From: Lepidostoma basale
Taxonomy: Eukaryota; Arthropoda; Insecta; Trichoptera; Lepidostomatidae
Direction: 5' to 3'
DNA: 64,000 bases
Assembly (NCBI GenBank): GCA_022606425.2
Contig: JAHDVF020000101.1
Coordinates: forward strand, 681,001 to 745,000
Position numbers and translations under genes: made by a program. Of this stretch, positions 20,655 through 31,143 are shown one piece after another; the first letter of the stretch is position 1; each line of letters begins with the position of its first letter. The notes below the pieces were generated by a model, which was not told where the DNA came from, did no database searches, and saw only the letters and a program-made list of their open reading frames with translations.

Positions 20655-21600
20655 GAAAGTTTCAATCCTGGGATTGGTTTAGAGCAATTTCTTCTATTCT
20701 TCTCTTCCATTCAACCCTGTCTTGTGCGGCTCTTTTGAAATCTGCATATGACAAGCAGCGCACGTCCACCAACAGGTCCTCTAGGTAGTCTATATAATAA
20801 TAATTAGGCTAATTTGTATAGCGCCGTTTTCGTGAATAGCTCACCTCAAGGGCGCTTTGACAATGTTTTTAGTCATGAGGTCTGCATGTGACACCAGCAA
20901 TCAGATAACCGTTGCTTACATTTTATGGGATATTTTGAAAAGGTGGGTTTTTAGGTGAGATTTAAAGTCTGTCGGATTGTCAATGCATCTGAGGCGTGCA
21001 GAAAGCATATTCCAGGCGGACGGATCTGCCACTGCGAAAGCCCAATCTCCGAAATTTGGCTCAACTAATCTGGCTATTGCCGAGGAGTTTGCTGATCGAA
21101 GCGTAGATTGCCGCAAGTTAGGGCTATCAGCAACACAAAGTTCAGATATATAGGCTGGTGCCATTCCGTGAAGCGCCTTAAAAACCGTCCAGCATAGTTT
21201 ATACTGGATTCTTTCAGGACACTTGAGCCAATGAAGATCTTTTAGATGTTGTGAAATATGTGAGTTTTTTGGAAAACCTTTTATAAGTCGGCGTGGGCGT
21301 CCCCTAGAGTTTGTCCCCTCGGTCATACCCTCTATTATGGCATGCAAGAGACCTTCTTGTCGTATTACATGGCCGATCCATCTTGCACGCCTTTCGGACA
21401 AGGTCCTGAGCAGATGCCTTCCTCCTTTGATTCTTTGAAGAACCTCCTCATTCGTGATGTGGTCTCTCCAGGAAATTCTTAATAGTCTTCTATAGGACCA
21501 CATTTCAAAAGCCTCTAGTCTCCGTTTATTTCTTTCGGATAGGCACCATGTCTCGCAGCCGTACATCAAGATACTCCATACATAGGTCTTGATGAGGGGT
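20655..21600 (-). mobile_element. LINE G 3' end, split by LINE L
   Basis: The reverse-strand upstream part (21600-21289) encodes MMYGCETWCLSERNKRRLEA, the RISWRDHITNEEVL region, RARWIGHVIRQ and GRPRRL. The downstream part (20790-20655) encodes DYLEDLLVDVRCLSYADFKR and AAQDRVEWKRRIEEIALNQS. Joining them across 20791-21288 gives a continuous LINE ending. A second G end is at 52455-52680. Confidence 0.8.
20791..21288 (-). mobile_element. LINE L 3' end (CR1-like) inside LINE G
   Basis: The reverse strand encodes HISQHLKDLHWLKCPERIQY, KLCWTVFKALHGMAPAYISE, then GDWAFAVADPSAWNMLSARL and FKSHLKTHLF. The 'L..LHWL....RI.YKL....K.L.G.AP.Y' and 'G.RAFA.A.P..WN.LP' patterns are typical of CR1/L2-clade C-termini. 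Its (ATT)n-type tail and a TATA repeat at both junctions fit a normal insertion. Any gene model joining it to the LINE G frame is an artefact. Confidence 0.8.
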
Positions 21601-21609
21601 ATTCTCAGT

Positions 21610-22015
21610 TTTAGGTCTAACTAACTAACTACCCATCACGCCGTCTCCCCGAAGGGGTAGGCAGAAAGAATTGACTGCCACACTTTTCTTTCCTGGCATA
21701 TTTCTCAATTCGCTTCCTCGACATTCATACATCTTGTCATGCACGCGCGTCCATTTCTCTGACTCCTCACATGGCCGACATTCAATATTTGATTTATTTG
21801 ATCGTGCCACGTTTTTCTCGGTCTTCCTCTATTTCTGGTTTCATTTACATCGTTAACACATAATTTTTTTACCATTCTTTCTTCATTCATTCTTTCCATA
21901 TGTCAAAACCATCTTACTGATCCTTTCATTATTTTGTTCATAACACCATCATTCGCATAGCATTCATTTCTTATATTTTCATTCTACACTCTATCATACA
22001 CATAGTATACACACA
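21610..22015 (-). mobile_element. LINE A 3' end (left half of inverted pair)
   Basis: A reverse-strand copy from TGTATACTATGTGTATGATA to a (GTTA)n tail at its left edge. It meets the opposite-strand copy at 22016 head-to-head. Confidence 0.8.
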
Positions 22016-22660
22016 GTTTGGGTAGTATGTTTACAAAAGATGGGCGAGTGGAGAGGGATATTGAAAGAGGGGTTGGGGCAGGCAACAGAGTAAATGGTGC
22101 ACTTAAAATTGCCATCGCAAGCAAAAACCTATCCAAAAAAGCTAGAATGGCAGTGCACAATGGTGTTCTTCTACCGACCCTTATGTATGGAAGCGAAGCA
22201 TGGAACTGGCAAAAGAAGGATGAAAGTAGAATTAATGCAGTAGAAATGAGATCTCTTAGACGAATGTATGCATACTCTGTGTACGATAGAGTGTCGAATG
22301 AAAATATAAGAAGTGAATGCGGTGCGAATGATGGTATTATGAACAATATAATGAAAGGATCATTAAGTTGGTTTGGGACACATGGAAAGAATGAGTGAGG
22401 AAAGAATGGCAAAAAAATATATATAAACGATGTAAATGGAACCAGAAATAGAGGAAGACAGAGGAAAACGTGGCACGATCAAATAAATAAAATATTGAAT
22501 ATCGGCCATGTGAGGAGTCAGAGAAATCGACGCGCGTGCATACCACGATGTATGAATGTTGAGGAATCGAGAGAAATATGTCAGGAAATAAAAGTGTGGT
22601 AGTCCATTCTTTCTGCCTAGCCCTTCGGGGAGACGGCGTTGTGGTAGTTAGTTAGTTAGA
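22016..22660 (+). mobile_element. LINE A 3' end (right half of inverted pair)
   Basis: The frame from 22018 encodes [40 protein letters not shown] and [12 protein letters not shown], then shifts after KGSLSWFGTHG. It continues in another frame to the (GTTA)n tail at 22638-22656. Confidence 0.85.
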
Positions 22661-22885
22661 AAAGTATTATTTTTATGTTTCAATCCTAGGAATCAGTTTG
22701 CAGCAAAGTCAATGGCATCTTTGCTGGTTCATGGTATGCCAATTCTTCTTCTTTATAAGGACCTTGTAGTCTGTTTCTTAAGGGTGTCAGAGTAGGAGTC
22801 AAGACACAGGTCGTTTGTGTTTACGCAGCGAGAAGCGCGAAGCGTGTTATTATTATTATTTTGATGACTCATATTAAAAAAATTG

Positions 22886-23066
22886 TTTTAGATTTATTTT
22901 TTGGACGTTGGACGATCGAATGGCTATTGGTGGCGATGAGGTTCGCAATCCATCACACCGCATCTCTCGCGGGGCGTAAAGAGAAGGATGGAGTGCCGCA
23001 TCGGTTTAAGTGTGGCAGTCCATTCTTTCTGCCTACCCTTTCGGGGAGACGGTGTGATGGTTAGTT
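22886..23066 (+). mobile_element. SINE2 copy
   Basis: Starts TTTTAGATTTATTTTTTGGA like the other complete copies, lacks the GCGCGGGAGATGCC segment, and ends in the LINE A-like GTGGCAGTCCATTCTTTCTG block with a (GTTA)n tail. The upstream 22665-22885 holds a possible LINE G scrap (CAATCCTAGGAATCAGTTTG) and (ATT)n. Confidence 0.8.
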
Positions 23067-23067
23067 A

Positions 23068-23795
23068 GTTAATTATATTGTGCGCCGTTTTGTAAAATCA
23101 ATTACTACAAGGGCACACTAGGAAATGACAGACCGAACAGTGCAGTCTTTCGAAGTTTCTTAAATTTAACGTCACTATCCTCATACTGTCCGCACGATGA
23201 CCCAGCAGCCTCTTATAACGAGCACCGTGAGAGCTGGTCGCCTAGCATGGATTGGGCACGTATGCCGAGCCGAAGAGACCAGAGCAATCAAGACCCTGTA
23301 CGCGTCTAGACCAACTGGAGTAAGACATCTAGGAAGGCCTAGACAGCGCCTAATGGACAGTGTTCTGGCTGACCTGGCTAGGTTGGGCGAATCGGACTGC
23401 TGGGGGCAAAAGGCGCAGGATCGAGGGGCTTGGCGAAAAATCATCAAGGAGGTTTAAACTCTTCAAGAGTTGTATGGCCATAGGAAGTAAGTAAGTAAGT
23501 AAGTATCCTCATACTTAATACTAACATGGAGGCTATTCCACGCCAACGGACCCGCAACGCTGAAAGCACGATCATAGAAACTTGCTTTATTGGCTCTGAC
23601 TGGAATTGTTTTGTTGTTTGCACTTGTTTCTACTGTTAGGAGTGAACGTTGTCTTTCCGTTGGCATGGGTGTCACGCAAAGGTCCGATATATACGCTGGT
23701 GCTCTCTGGTGTCGAGCCTTAAACACTGTCAAACACAGTTTGTATTTTACTCGCTCTAGGATTTTAAGCCAGTGAAGCTCCTTCAGTTCCTTCCT
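23068..23795 (-). mobile_element. LINE L (CR1-like) 3' end, split by LINE D
   Basis: The reverse-strand frame (23732-23463) encodes MTVFKARHQRAPAYISDLCV and SFYDRAFSVAGPLAWNSLHV. The sequence resumes at 23175-23068 beyond the LINE D insert, with TATCCTCATACT duplicated (23176-23187, 23504-23515). Confidence 0.75.
23188..23503 (+). mobile_element. LINE D 3' end with 12-bp TSD
   Basis: The frame encodes MTQQPLITSTVRAGRLAWIG, HVCRAEETRAIKTLYASRPT, GRPRQRLMDSVLADLARLGE and the end TLQELYGHRK, followed by (AAGT)n. Both copies of the target duplication TATCCTCATACT are perfect. It also serves as the uninterrupted reference for the copy at 61000-61810. Confidence 0.9.
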
Positions 23796-23799
23796 TTCT

Positions 23800-24200
23800 A
23801 CGTTGGTTCGTTTGGTTGTTTATCTTGACTCCTACTCTGGCACTCCGGTGTGGCCATACCCTAAGAGGAATTGAGGTCGATTCCCAGTTGTCGATCCATC
23901 TCTTTGGTGGTCTGCCCGGTGGTTGTCTACCTTGGGATTGAGAGGGTGTCTGGGTGTATCCATTCTTTATACGTGTGCTTACCAGTATCTTCGCTTTTGC
24001 CTCACCCCCCCCCCGACGACATCCCCAACCTCGCATATTTCCCTTATCCTTGAGTTCCTTATTCAATCTCGTAGTATCTTCCCAGATATGTTTCTGAGTG
24101 TCTTCATTTCTGCCACTCTGAGCGCGTTTGTATGTATGTGGTGTGCCAATTTTTTTAATGTGATAGTTTCCCTTTGCTATCCAAATCTTTGTTTACAACA
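23800..24200 (-). mobile_element. LINE F-like 3' region
   Basis: The reverse strand has GRQPPGRPPKRWIDNWESTS and PLRVWPHRSARVGVKI, matching the GRP..RW ending of F-type LINEs. Frames are broken, and a homopolymer C run lies at 24006-24014. Confidence 0.55.
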
Positions 24201-24249
24201 GGTTATTTGAACCCAGTAACTGTATGCAATTTTTTTCTATTGAATTTAA

Positions 24250-24418
24250 GACATGTGATAGGTAGTTAGTCTATCGTAATTTTTATTGTCACGTGAATTA
24301 TACTAGACCATAGACAGTTTGAAAATTTTATTTTTATTTCACACTGTCATCGCCGGGAATCAAGCCCGGGACCTTCTGTGTTTCAGTCATAGCTGTTACC
24401 ACTCTGCCACGAGGGTCG
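24250..24418 (-). mobile_element. SINE1 copy
   Basis: The reverse strand has the A box TGGCAGAGTGGTAA (24409-24396), the B-box region GGCTTGATTCC (24367-24357) and CCGGCGATGACAGTGTG. The 3' half follows down to about 24250 with a small AT-rich gap. Confidence 0.75.
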
Positions 24419-24484
24419 AATAGATAAATAAAAATATAATATAATAATATATAAAGGTTATAGTATTTATTTATTTATTTGATA

Positions 24485-24785
24485 ATAAATAATATGAAAG
24501 GGTCGTTAAGATGGTTTGGACACATGGAAAGAGTGAGTGAAGACAGAATGGTAAATAAGGTATATGTAAACGACGTGAATTGAGCTAGACATAGAGGAAG
24601 ACCGAGGAAAACGTGGCACGAACAAATCAATCAAATATTAAATGTCGGTCACGTGAGGAGTCGGAGAAATCGACGTGCGTGCATGACACGATGTATGAAT
24701 GTAGAGAAGTATGTCAGGACAGAACAGTGTGGCGGTCCATTCTTTCTGCCTACCCCGAGTGGTTATGACTACGATGGTTAGTTAT
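24485..24785 (+). mobile_element. LINE A 3' end
   Basis: Runs from ATGAAAGGGTCGTTAAGATG to a decayed tail, CTACGATGGTTAGTTATG. It has an in-frame stop after NDVN and a deletion in the [10 protein letters not shown] region. Confidence 0.8.
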
Positions 24786-25107
24786 GCAGATTTACAATGT
24801 GTGGATTGGAAGTTCCCAAGGGCTGATGCAATGTGCGCCGCCTCGTCTTGGTTTCTCGTCGTAGGTCCTTATTTGTTTATATTATTATAGTATGTTTTCC
24901 TCCACCTCGTGTCGATCCGTACACCTTTACGACGTCGGATCATTCGTGGAAAACTTCGAGTCTATGCCTATTGAACCATAAATAAAATTGTCAAATTCAT
25001 TACCTCCATATTTATTATCAAACTAAAGTGATAATAGCCCTGCGAGTACAGTTATTTGATTAAATAGCAATGTGGTCATATAAATATGTAAAACAATATA
25101 ATATAGG

Positions 25108-25142
<35 letters not shown>

Positions 25143-25639
25143 GTAAGTGTCGCGGCAGCAAAACATTAGTGAATGGACCGACCTTGAAGCCGAGCGGCGC
25201 GGCTGAGGGTAGAGAGGCTTTCTCTGACCTGGCGTCATACGAAAAGATTTTACATCAAATTGTATAGATACGTATATAGGCCTGTTCCGAATTGTGAACT
25301 GTAGATCTAGATCATGTTCTGGTAGCCGAGACAACGGACCGTCACACAACTTGTTTTGACTTATTAAAGGAACATAGAAGTTCCCGCCACATACCTACCC
25401 GAGGCTGTTATAGGGCGTAGCGGCGCCTCCCCGGTCCATCCGGGACTTACATTTAAAGACGGCAACAGCAAGGGGGTGCCTTACGGATCTTACTTCTATA
25501 CTCCGCTGTACTTTATTGAATAAATAAGCATAATATATAATACATGAACATTTTAGAAACATTATATAAAAGATAAAAAGAATGATACACCACAGGAATA
25601 TACAGCGGGAAGAACAGGAGAGGCAGAGGAGACATCACC
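24786..25639. other. Unassigned intergenic sequence
   Basis: No gene is seen. It contains a (CA)n tract and a ~75-bp piece (25395-25470) resembling 38112-38190 in RSBN1 intron 3 (GCTGTTATAGGGCGTAGCGG against GACTGTTATAGGACGCAGCG), here called repeat V. Confidence 0.4.
25109..25139 (+). repeat. (CA)n microsatellite
   Basis: An uninterrupted run of about 15 CA dinucleotides. Confidence 0.95.
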
Positions 25640-25770
25640 GTCACACAACTCTATCCTGTAAAACCTTTTTGGTTTTCTCAAGAATTATACAGCGAGTCAT
25701 ACATACGCACATCGATTCTTTTGACTTCTAGCATAGCCGACCTTTACAATTTAATTATATTACTTAGGAA
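25640..25770 (-). mobile_element. LINE A relic
   Basis: A strongly diverged reverse-strand match to the last ~45 codons of family A (CACACAACTCTATCCTG, GCACATCGATTCTT, GACTTCTAGCATAGCCGACC). Confidence 0.55.
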
Positions 25771-25794
25771 ATTGAAAAATTCTTCTATCTTTTA

Positions 25795-26350
25795 GAAGGT
25801 CTTCCACGAGGACGAGTCCCATGAGGCTGATTATGCAACGCAATACAGGGGAGTCTGGTGGTGTCCATTCTTTGAACATGACCGTACCAGTCCCTTTTTG
25901 GCTGTCTGCTCCATCTTATAATATCCTCAACCTCACAATCGCTCATATTCTGGTGTTCCTCACGCAATCTCTCAGCGTCTTGCCTGCTATCGTCCTCAGT
26001 GTCTTCATCTCGGAAGTCTTCAAAACTTGTTTAGTCCTTACTGTGTCTGCCCTTGCTTCGACGCCATATGTTATTATTGGTCTTAAGCATTCTTTATATT
26101 TAGATTCTCATCTTACTCTTAATGGCCATGTCTTTATTTTTCCATACTGTGGATTTTAGAGTGCCAGAGATTGTAGCTGCATTGTACGAGTATTTCTTCC
26201 CACAGATCAGCTCCTCCCACCAGGTCTATGGCTAGATAATTGAAGGTCCTGACCTGTTCTATGGGTTGATTTTCTATAACCAGGTTACATGTTTTGGGTT
26301 TTTTGGGAAGGGTCATACATTTTGTTTTTTCGATAGAGATCGTCATGTTA
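25795..26350 (-). mobile_element. LINE F, RT tail to C-terminus
   Basis: The reverse-strand order is MTISIEKTKCMTLPKKPKTC and EQVRTFNYLAIDLVGG (26346-26134, the post-YADD part of an RT domain), then DCEVEDIIRWSRQPKRDWYG and HVQRMDTTRLPCIAL, then GTRPRGRPSKR (25967-25785). The frame is broken between the two parts. The best family F copy. Confidence 0.7.
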
Positions 26351-26469
26351 TATTTCTTACAGGCGTGATGTAGTCTGTCTACATGGCTAATTGTTATAAG
26401 TACTAATAATTATTTTTTATCAGTTAGAACTAATAAATAATATTAAGCAATAATAATAAATAATGATAA

Positions 26470-26620
26470 TATATAAATATTAAATTTAATTAATTTGGTC
26501 ATTCCATGTTTTCCTCGATCTTCCTCGAGTCAGCACTTCATTCACATTATCAACGTATCCTTTCATAATCATTATTTTTTCATCCGTTCAACAAACTTCA
26601 AGTGTTACCCCTTAAAATAG
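26470..26620 (-). mobile_element. LINE A relic
   Basis: Resembles the family A segment around [13 protein letters not shown] in reverse (TAATTTGGTCATTCCATGTT, TTCACATTATCAACGTATCC). Badly decayed. Confidence 0.5.
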
Positions 26621-26807
26621 TGATTTTAATTATCGAACCAAACCACTTGACCCCAGTAGATGCAGCTTAAACTAAATGAACTGTTCCCAAACTTACACTA
26701 ATACCAGTAATCACGTACCTACCAATGTAACCCGATTGATCCTCCCTGACTGACATGTACCTATTGCATATGTTTGAAATAAGAACTTCATTGTACATTT
26801 GGGTGGG

Positions 26808-28044
26808 TCAGAATATTAATGGATCAAGTCCAAATTTTATAAATTTGGACTTTAATGTTTCTACAGGTAGATAAAAAAGATTTTCGAATCAAATAAGTTT
26901 ATTAACTCAATAGACATTACAAACAAGAAAATGTTTAAGGCATCTATTGAGTACAGGTAAAATATTATAAAAATACAACAAGGTACCAGGAACGCATTAG
27001 AGATGGTTCGACATTAGGAAGACAAGATACTTTCTAAAGTCAATAGTATTTTTCCCTTGAACGTACTTTCCGAGGAGGAGGCCGCGTTCAGCAGACTAAT
27101 TGTTCTTCCCACCGGTGTCACCAGAGGCAGATTGGTTCTGGCGGCCGGTAGGTAAAACAATCTGTGCTGTCGCTGTCGGAGATATCTATCGGGGACAAAA
27201 AGACCAACATCCTCCAGTACGGCCGAGTTCTCGAAGTATCCCCTAATTAATCTGAAGAAATGGGTTATTAGATGTCCATCTCTTCGAAGCTGTAAAGAAT
27301 TTATCTAGAATTTATTAGAATTCTATGTTGTGTGTTAATAACAGAATAGTAGCTTTTCAATTTTCTCCAAAAATGACAATACTACTATTGATTAGAGATC
27401 AAAATTTTAAATCTTTCAGAATATTAGTGAATCATGGCCAATTTAACAGCTCGTTCATCATCAGAGGTATATTATGTTGACTGTTGATTGCTATAAATGA
27501 GTTCAGGTGAAGACTTCAGTTCGTCCAGTGCATGAGACTTTACAAATTAGTGTTGGGCGTTTATACAGGTGTTTGAAGAAAACAAGTCTAAATTCAGTGA
27601 CAAATGAAAGCCGGGAAGTCAGAACCAAGTGACCATGACCAAAGTGAGGAAGGTGAAGTTATTTACGATTAATGTTGTATTTTAATGTTGCTCTATTTTG
27701 ATTTTTTTTAAATGTATTTCATTTGCGTAGGGAAAATTTTCAGAATAATAGTGAATCTTTAGTGTATTGAAAAAAAAATTCTGTAATGCTTTAGATATGT
27801 TTAAAATAAATAAATGAAATAAAATAAAATGAAATGAATCATGTCCATTTTATTTTATTTTATTTGTACTTTTAATATTAATAAAGCTGTGTGTATCTTA
27901 TTTTATGTCTATTTATTTAAATTGATTAATGTACTATCAAAATAAATGAAGTGATGATTTTACAAAAGTCTTTCAACTTTAGGTCTAATTATCTCAGAAT
28001 CAGGATCAATGGACTTGATCCATTAATATTCTGAACCACCCATT
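26808..28044. mobile_element. DNA transposon with ~32-bp TIRs, unclassified
   Basis: TGGGTGGGTCAGAATATTAA...TCAAGTCC at 26808-26841 is repeated in inverted form at 28011-28044. The core CAGAATATTAxTGxATC occurs twice more inside (near 27417 and 27735), suggesting sub-repeats that bind a transposase, as in some Tc1-type elements. No transposase frame survives. A LINE J copy (26885-27305) lies within the left part. Confidence 0.6.
26885..27305 (-). mobile_element. LINE J 3' end
   Basis: A reverse-strand copy from the RRDGHL region to the (GATTT)n tail at its left edge (AATCAAATAAGTTTATT), including the RQRQHRLFYLPAARTNLPL block. Stops interrupt it. Confidence 0.75.
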
Positions 28045-28269
28045 TATAAATATTGCCGCCAGCTATGCTAAACATTTTTTTCTATGTTCATTTTCAGATG
28101 TTATTTTTAATGTTAATTTTGATGTAACATTACATTGTTTAATTGTTGTATTTAACTCGGGTTTAACGACGCGACGGTTCTAGAGGGGAGCACTGTAGTG
28201 GAGCCCCCTCGTTATTCCCGAACACCATTCATATGCTCTAGCTACAGAACAGAGGTGTCTTTCATATAA

Positions 28270-28625
28270 ATACCTAAACATTCCTTCCTGATAAGCTTTT
28301 GAAATTCTGTCACATTTATTCTGCTCTCATGCTTCTCTTCCATACATAAGGGTTGGAAATTGAACTCCATTTTGAATGGCCATTTTTGATTTTATTCATA
28401 AATTCTTATTTCCAATAACCGTTTTTAGAGCTCTTTACTCTATTAGCTGCACCAACCATTCTTTCGACGTCTCTATCTCTCTATCTCTCTATCGGCCATC
28501 CGCTGTGAACATGATGCCTAAATACACAAACTCAGTAACCTGTTCTCCTCATTTACACTTATGTTACAAACTGTCATTTCCTCTTCACATTAAAAAACCA
28601 CCACCTTTGATTTTCCGAAATTAAT
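28270..28625 (-). mobile_element. LINE A RT-to-C-term relic
   Basis: A reverse-strand relic of the segment covering the [18 protein letters not shown] and LMYGREAR..QNKCDRI regions. It includes a (CTATCTCT)n mini-expansion at 28467-28492. The neighbouring 28045-28269 and 28626-28914 show nothing recognisable. Confidence 0.6.
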
Positions 28626-28914
28626 CACTTTTAAAATTAGTCAATAAATAATTAAAATAAAGATTGTGTACAATGCACGTTCCCGAAAAGTTATCTGGTG
28701 GCAGGCCAGCAGCCTTGGAAGATAAGATATTAAAATAAACATAATATTTTTATTAACTTGCGTACTTAAGAAAAAATATTTTTATTCGCCTAAATACTAA
28801 AAAAATCATAATATACGATGTACAATGTGTGTAATAACCCTCCGAGAGATAGAATAACAAAATACCAACTCTTTTATAAACCCTCTTTATGTATGATGTA
28901 CGATGTGTAGGTTT

Positions 28915-29530
28915 GAATATGAACCTGGCAAAGACCAAGGTGATGGGCATGGAAAGGCTTGAAATCAACGTGGACGGCAACAGAATTGAGAATGTCCGAG
29001 AATATACGTACCTGGGACACAATATTCGATTGGGTCGAGATAACCAAACTGCAGAGCTAAAAAAAGAAGAATTGGACTAAGTTGGGCAGCTTTCGAAAAC
29101 ATGAGTTACATCCTTAAAAACCGGAAAATACCGATCAACCTGAAACGAAAAGTCTATGAAGCCTGAGTTCTGCCAGTTTGGTATTTATGGTTTGGAAACT
29201 GTTACACTGTCCAAACAAAGTGCCGAGAAACTACAGTGATCCAAAGAGCCATGGAAAGAGCCATGTTAAGAATAAACCTAAGAGACAGTGTCAGAAACGA
29301 TACGGTGAGAGAAAAAACAAAGGTCACTGACATCATCCACCGGGTGGCGACCGGGTGGCGACACCGGCGGTGACAAGAGAAGTGCAGGGCGACCGCAACT
29401 ACGGTGGAAGGATGATCTGAATAGAAAGGTCGGAATAACCTGGATGCAGTCTGCACAAAACAGAGTGACATGGAAGCGTATGGAGGAGGCCTTTGTCCAG
29501 GAATGGACGGAAATAGGCTGAGTAAGAAAA
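28915..29530 (+). mobile_element. LINE B, post-RT region to 3' end
   Basis: The longest forward B copy. It encodes MNLAKTKVMGMERLEINVDG and NRIENVREYTYLGHNIRLGR (28919-29080), the LNRKSMKPEF/KQSAEKL region, the GHVARSS block (largely deleted here) and the closing FVQEWTEIG. Family B matches the 'endonuclease-reverse transcriptase' type of RTE LINE common in insects (family knowledge). Frameshifts occur at about 29070 and 29330. Confidence 0.8.
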
Positions 29531-29544
29531 AGAGAACGATTTAT

Positions 29545-29950
29545 ATGTCTCATTCTTGGTTTTTCATGAACAATCTTTTCCTTCTCTTAATAGATCTGAC
29601 GATCTGTGGCACAGAAATCATATCTCCTGGGATGGTGAGGTCCAGCTGTCCCTCCATCTCTGGTGGTTTTCCAGGTGAACGGTTTCCAGAGGAGATTTCG
29701 TAAGCGGCTGTATATGCGAGTTTGTCACTATTCATTCTGGCTACATGGTCCTTCCAGTGTCTTTTTCTGGATCTACTCCACCGAACATATCCTCTATTTT
29801 GCAAGTTTTTATTATGTCTGCGTTACGGACGCGAACTCGGAGAGTTTTTCCAGTAATGGTTCTTAGGACCTTCATCTCAGATGAAAAATCATATAAAATG
29901 AATATCTTAGAGTTTTCATGTCCCTCTTGACATTCGTCCTCCAGGATATT
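29545..29950 (-). mobile_element. LINE F-like C-terminus
   Basis: The reverse-strand frame 29804-29550 encodes VRWSRSRKRHWKDHVARMNS, DKLAYTAAYEISSGNRSPGK and IRSIKRRKRLFMKNQ-like residues. It is related to family F by the W...V.RM...K.A..A..I.....R..G.P order. Confidence 0.6.
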
Positions 29951-31050
29951 TGAGATGATCTTCCCCTCCCCTTCTTATCATCTACGGAAAGGCACTCCTT
30001 GCCATATGGTTATGTATTGCGTGACCGTGCCATCGGAGCCTTACAGCTTCCATCGCATATTAGTTGCACACCTTGTTTTTATGTGTAACTTCTCCCATCA
30101 TTGCACCATTCGCATTTTTGTTCTTGGGTCTTTTAAGTTGGCAATACTTCTTTGCTTGACCGACGATGTTAAAGGATTGCTGGACCTGGATGGACGAGAG
30201 TGGCGATATATAGGAGTGGCGTACTTTGGGAGAGACCCACGTCTACCAGTGGACGACAGACGGCTGATAAGTGATAAGTATACTTCTTTGCCATATACGA
30301 GTAGTAACACAGTATTAGTTCCGAATGACATATTTGATTAACACAAAACTCTAGCACTGTTCATCTTTTATTCGACAAAGTCGATGTTTAGTGCAATATA
30401 TCAACTTCAATTGACATGTCCCTCAGATGTGATTGATCCTAAATACATAAAGATTTAAACGATTTTTAGGATTGTGCGTCTAATCTGACGTAAGGAGATA
30501 TTATTTCAAGTGAATAATTCAATAATGAATACAAATGAAAACGTCTGTTTTCTTAACGTTTTACTATATTTTATGGGAATGACATGCTAAGGCCTTGCTA
30601 AGGCGTTATCAAATATTTCGGAACATACGTTTTCATTCGAATTAATGATTTAATATACAGTTTTACATCATTGTTCAAGAAACAATTATTAAACTATTCA
30701 CAAATGTTTAAATCATACGTTGGACAAAACTGGAAACAGTGTTTTATAAAACCTGCTGGTTCAAATGAAAAGAATATCAAGGGTATAATTATTATAATAT
30801 ATTCATCATTTAAATCCAATACAGGATCCCTAATTAAATCAAATGAAAAGTACATAGATACTTCTAATATAGATTTTCTCACAATCTTGGAATATATTCT
30901 TAAACTTCTCTACAATTACCTGGCTGCTATATTTTAAAACCGCTAAATCTTCATTCATATTAATAGAAAATATAAAACCAATGCCATATTTTGTTATTGG
31001 GCAGTAGATACTGACAACATTTAAAATTAAAGCCGAATATTTTATTTTAT
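29951..31050. other. Unassigned upstream region of RSBN1 gene
   Basis: No gene is supported. Two unrelated short frames (29955-30341, 30671-30937) lack recognisable motifs. A decayed P3-type repeat lies at 30515-30695 (ATACAAATGAAAACGTCTGT, TTTTACATCATTGTTCAAGA). The RSBN1 promoter should lie in the last few hundred bases, but I see no distinct TATA box. Confidence 0.4.
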
Positions 31051-31051
31051 A

Positions 31052-31143
31052 TGGCAACTATTTCACAGTGGCAATAATGTCAAAAGTAAATTTCAATCAA
31101 CATGGCGTCGCAAGAGTTGACTCCGATAGAAAAGAAAAATAAT
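31052..31143 (+). promoter_or_regulatory. Two upstream short ORFs
   Basis: ATG at 31052 opens an 8-codon frame ending at 31078. ATG at 31078 opens a 21-codon frame ending at 31143 that overlaps the RSBN1 start (31102) out of frame. If the transcript begins upstream of them they could lower translation of the main frame. The transcription start is unknown. Confidence 0.35.

Noticed and set aside
20916..21569. A 217-codon reverse-strand open frame as a gene
   Set aside because: It is LINE G joined to LINE L by insertion. Both halves match LINE endings and the host LINE resumes downstream.
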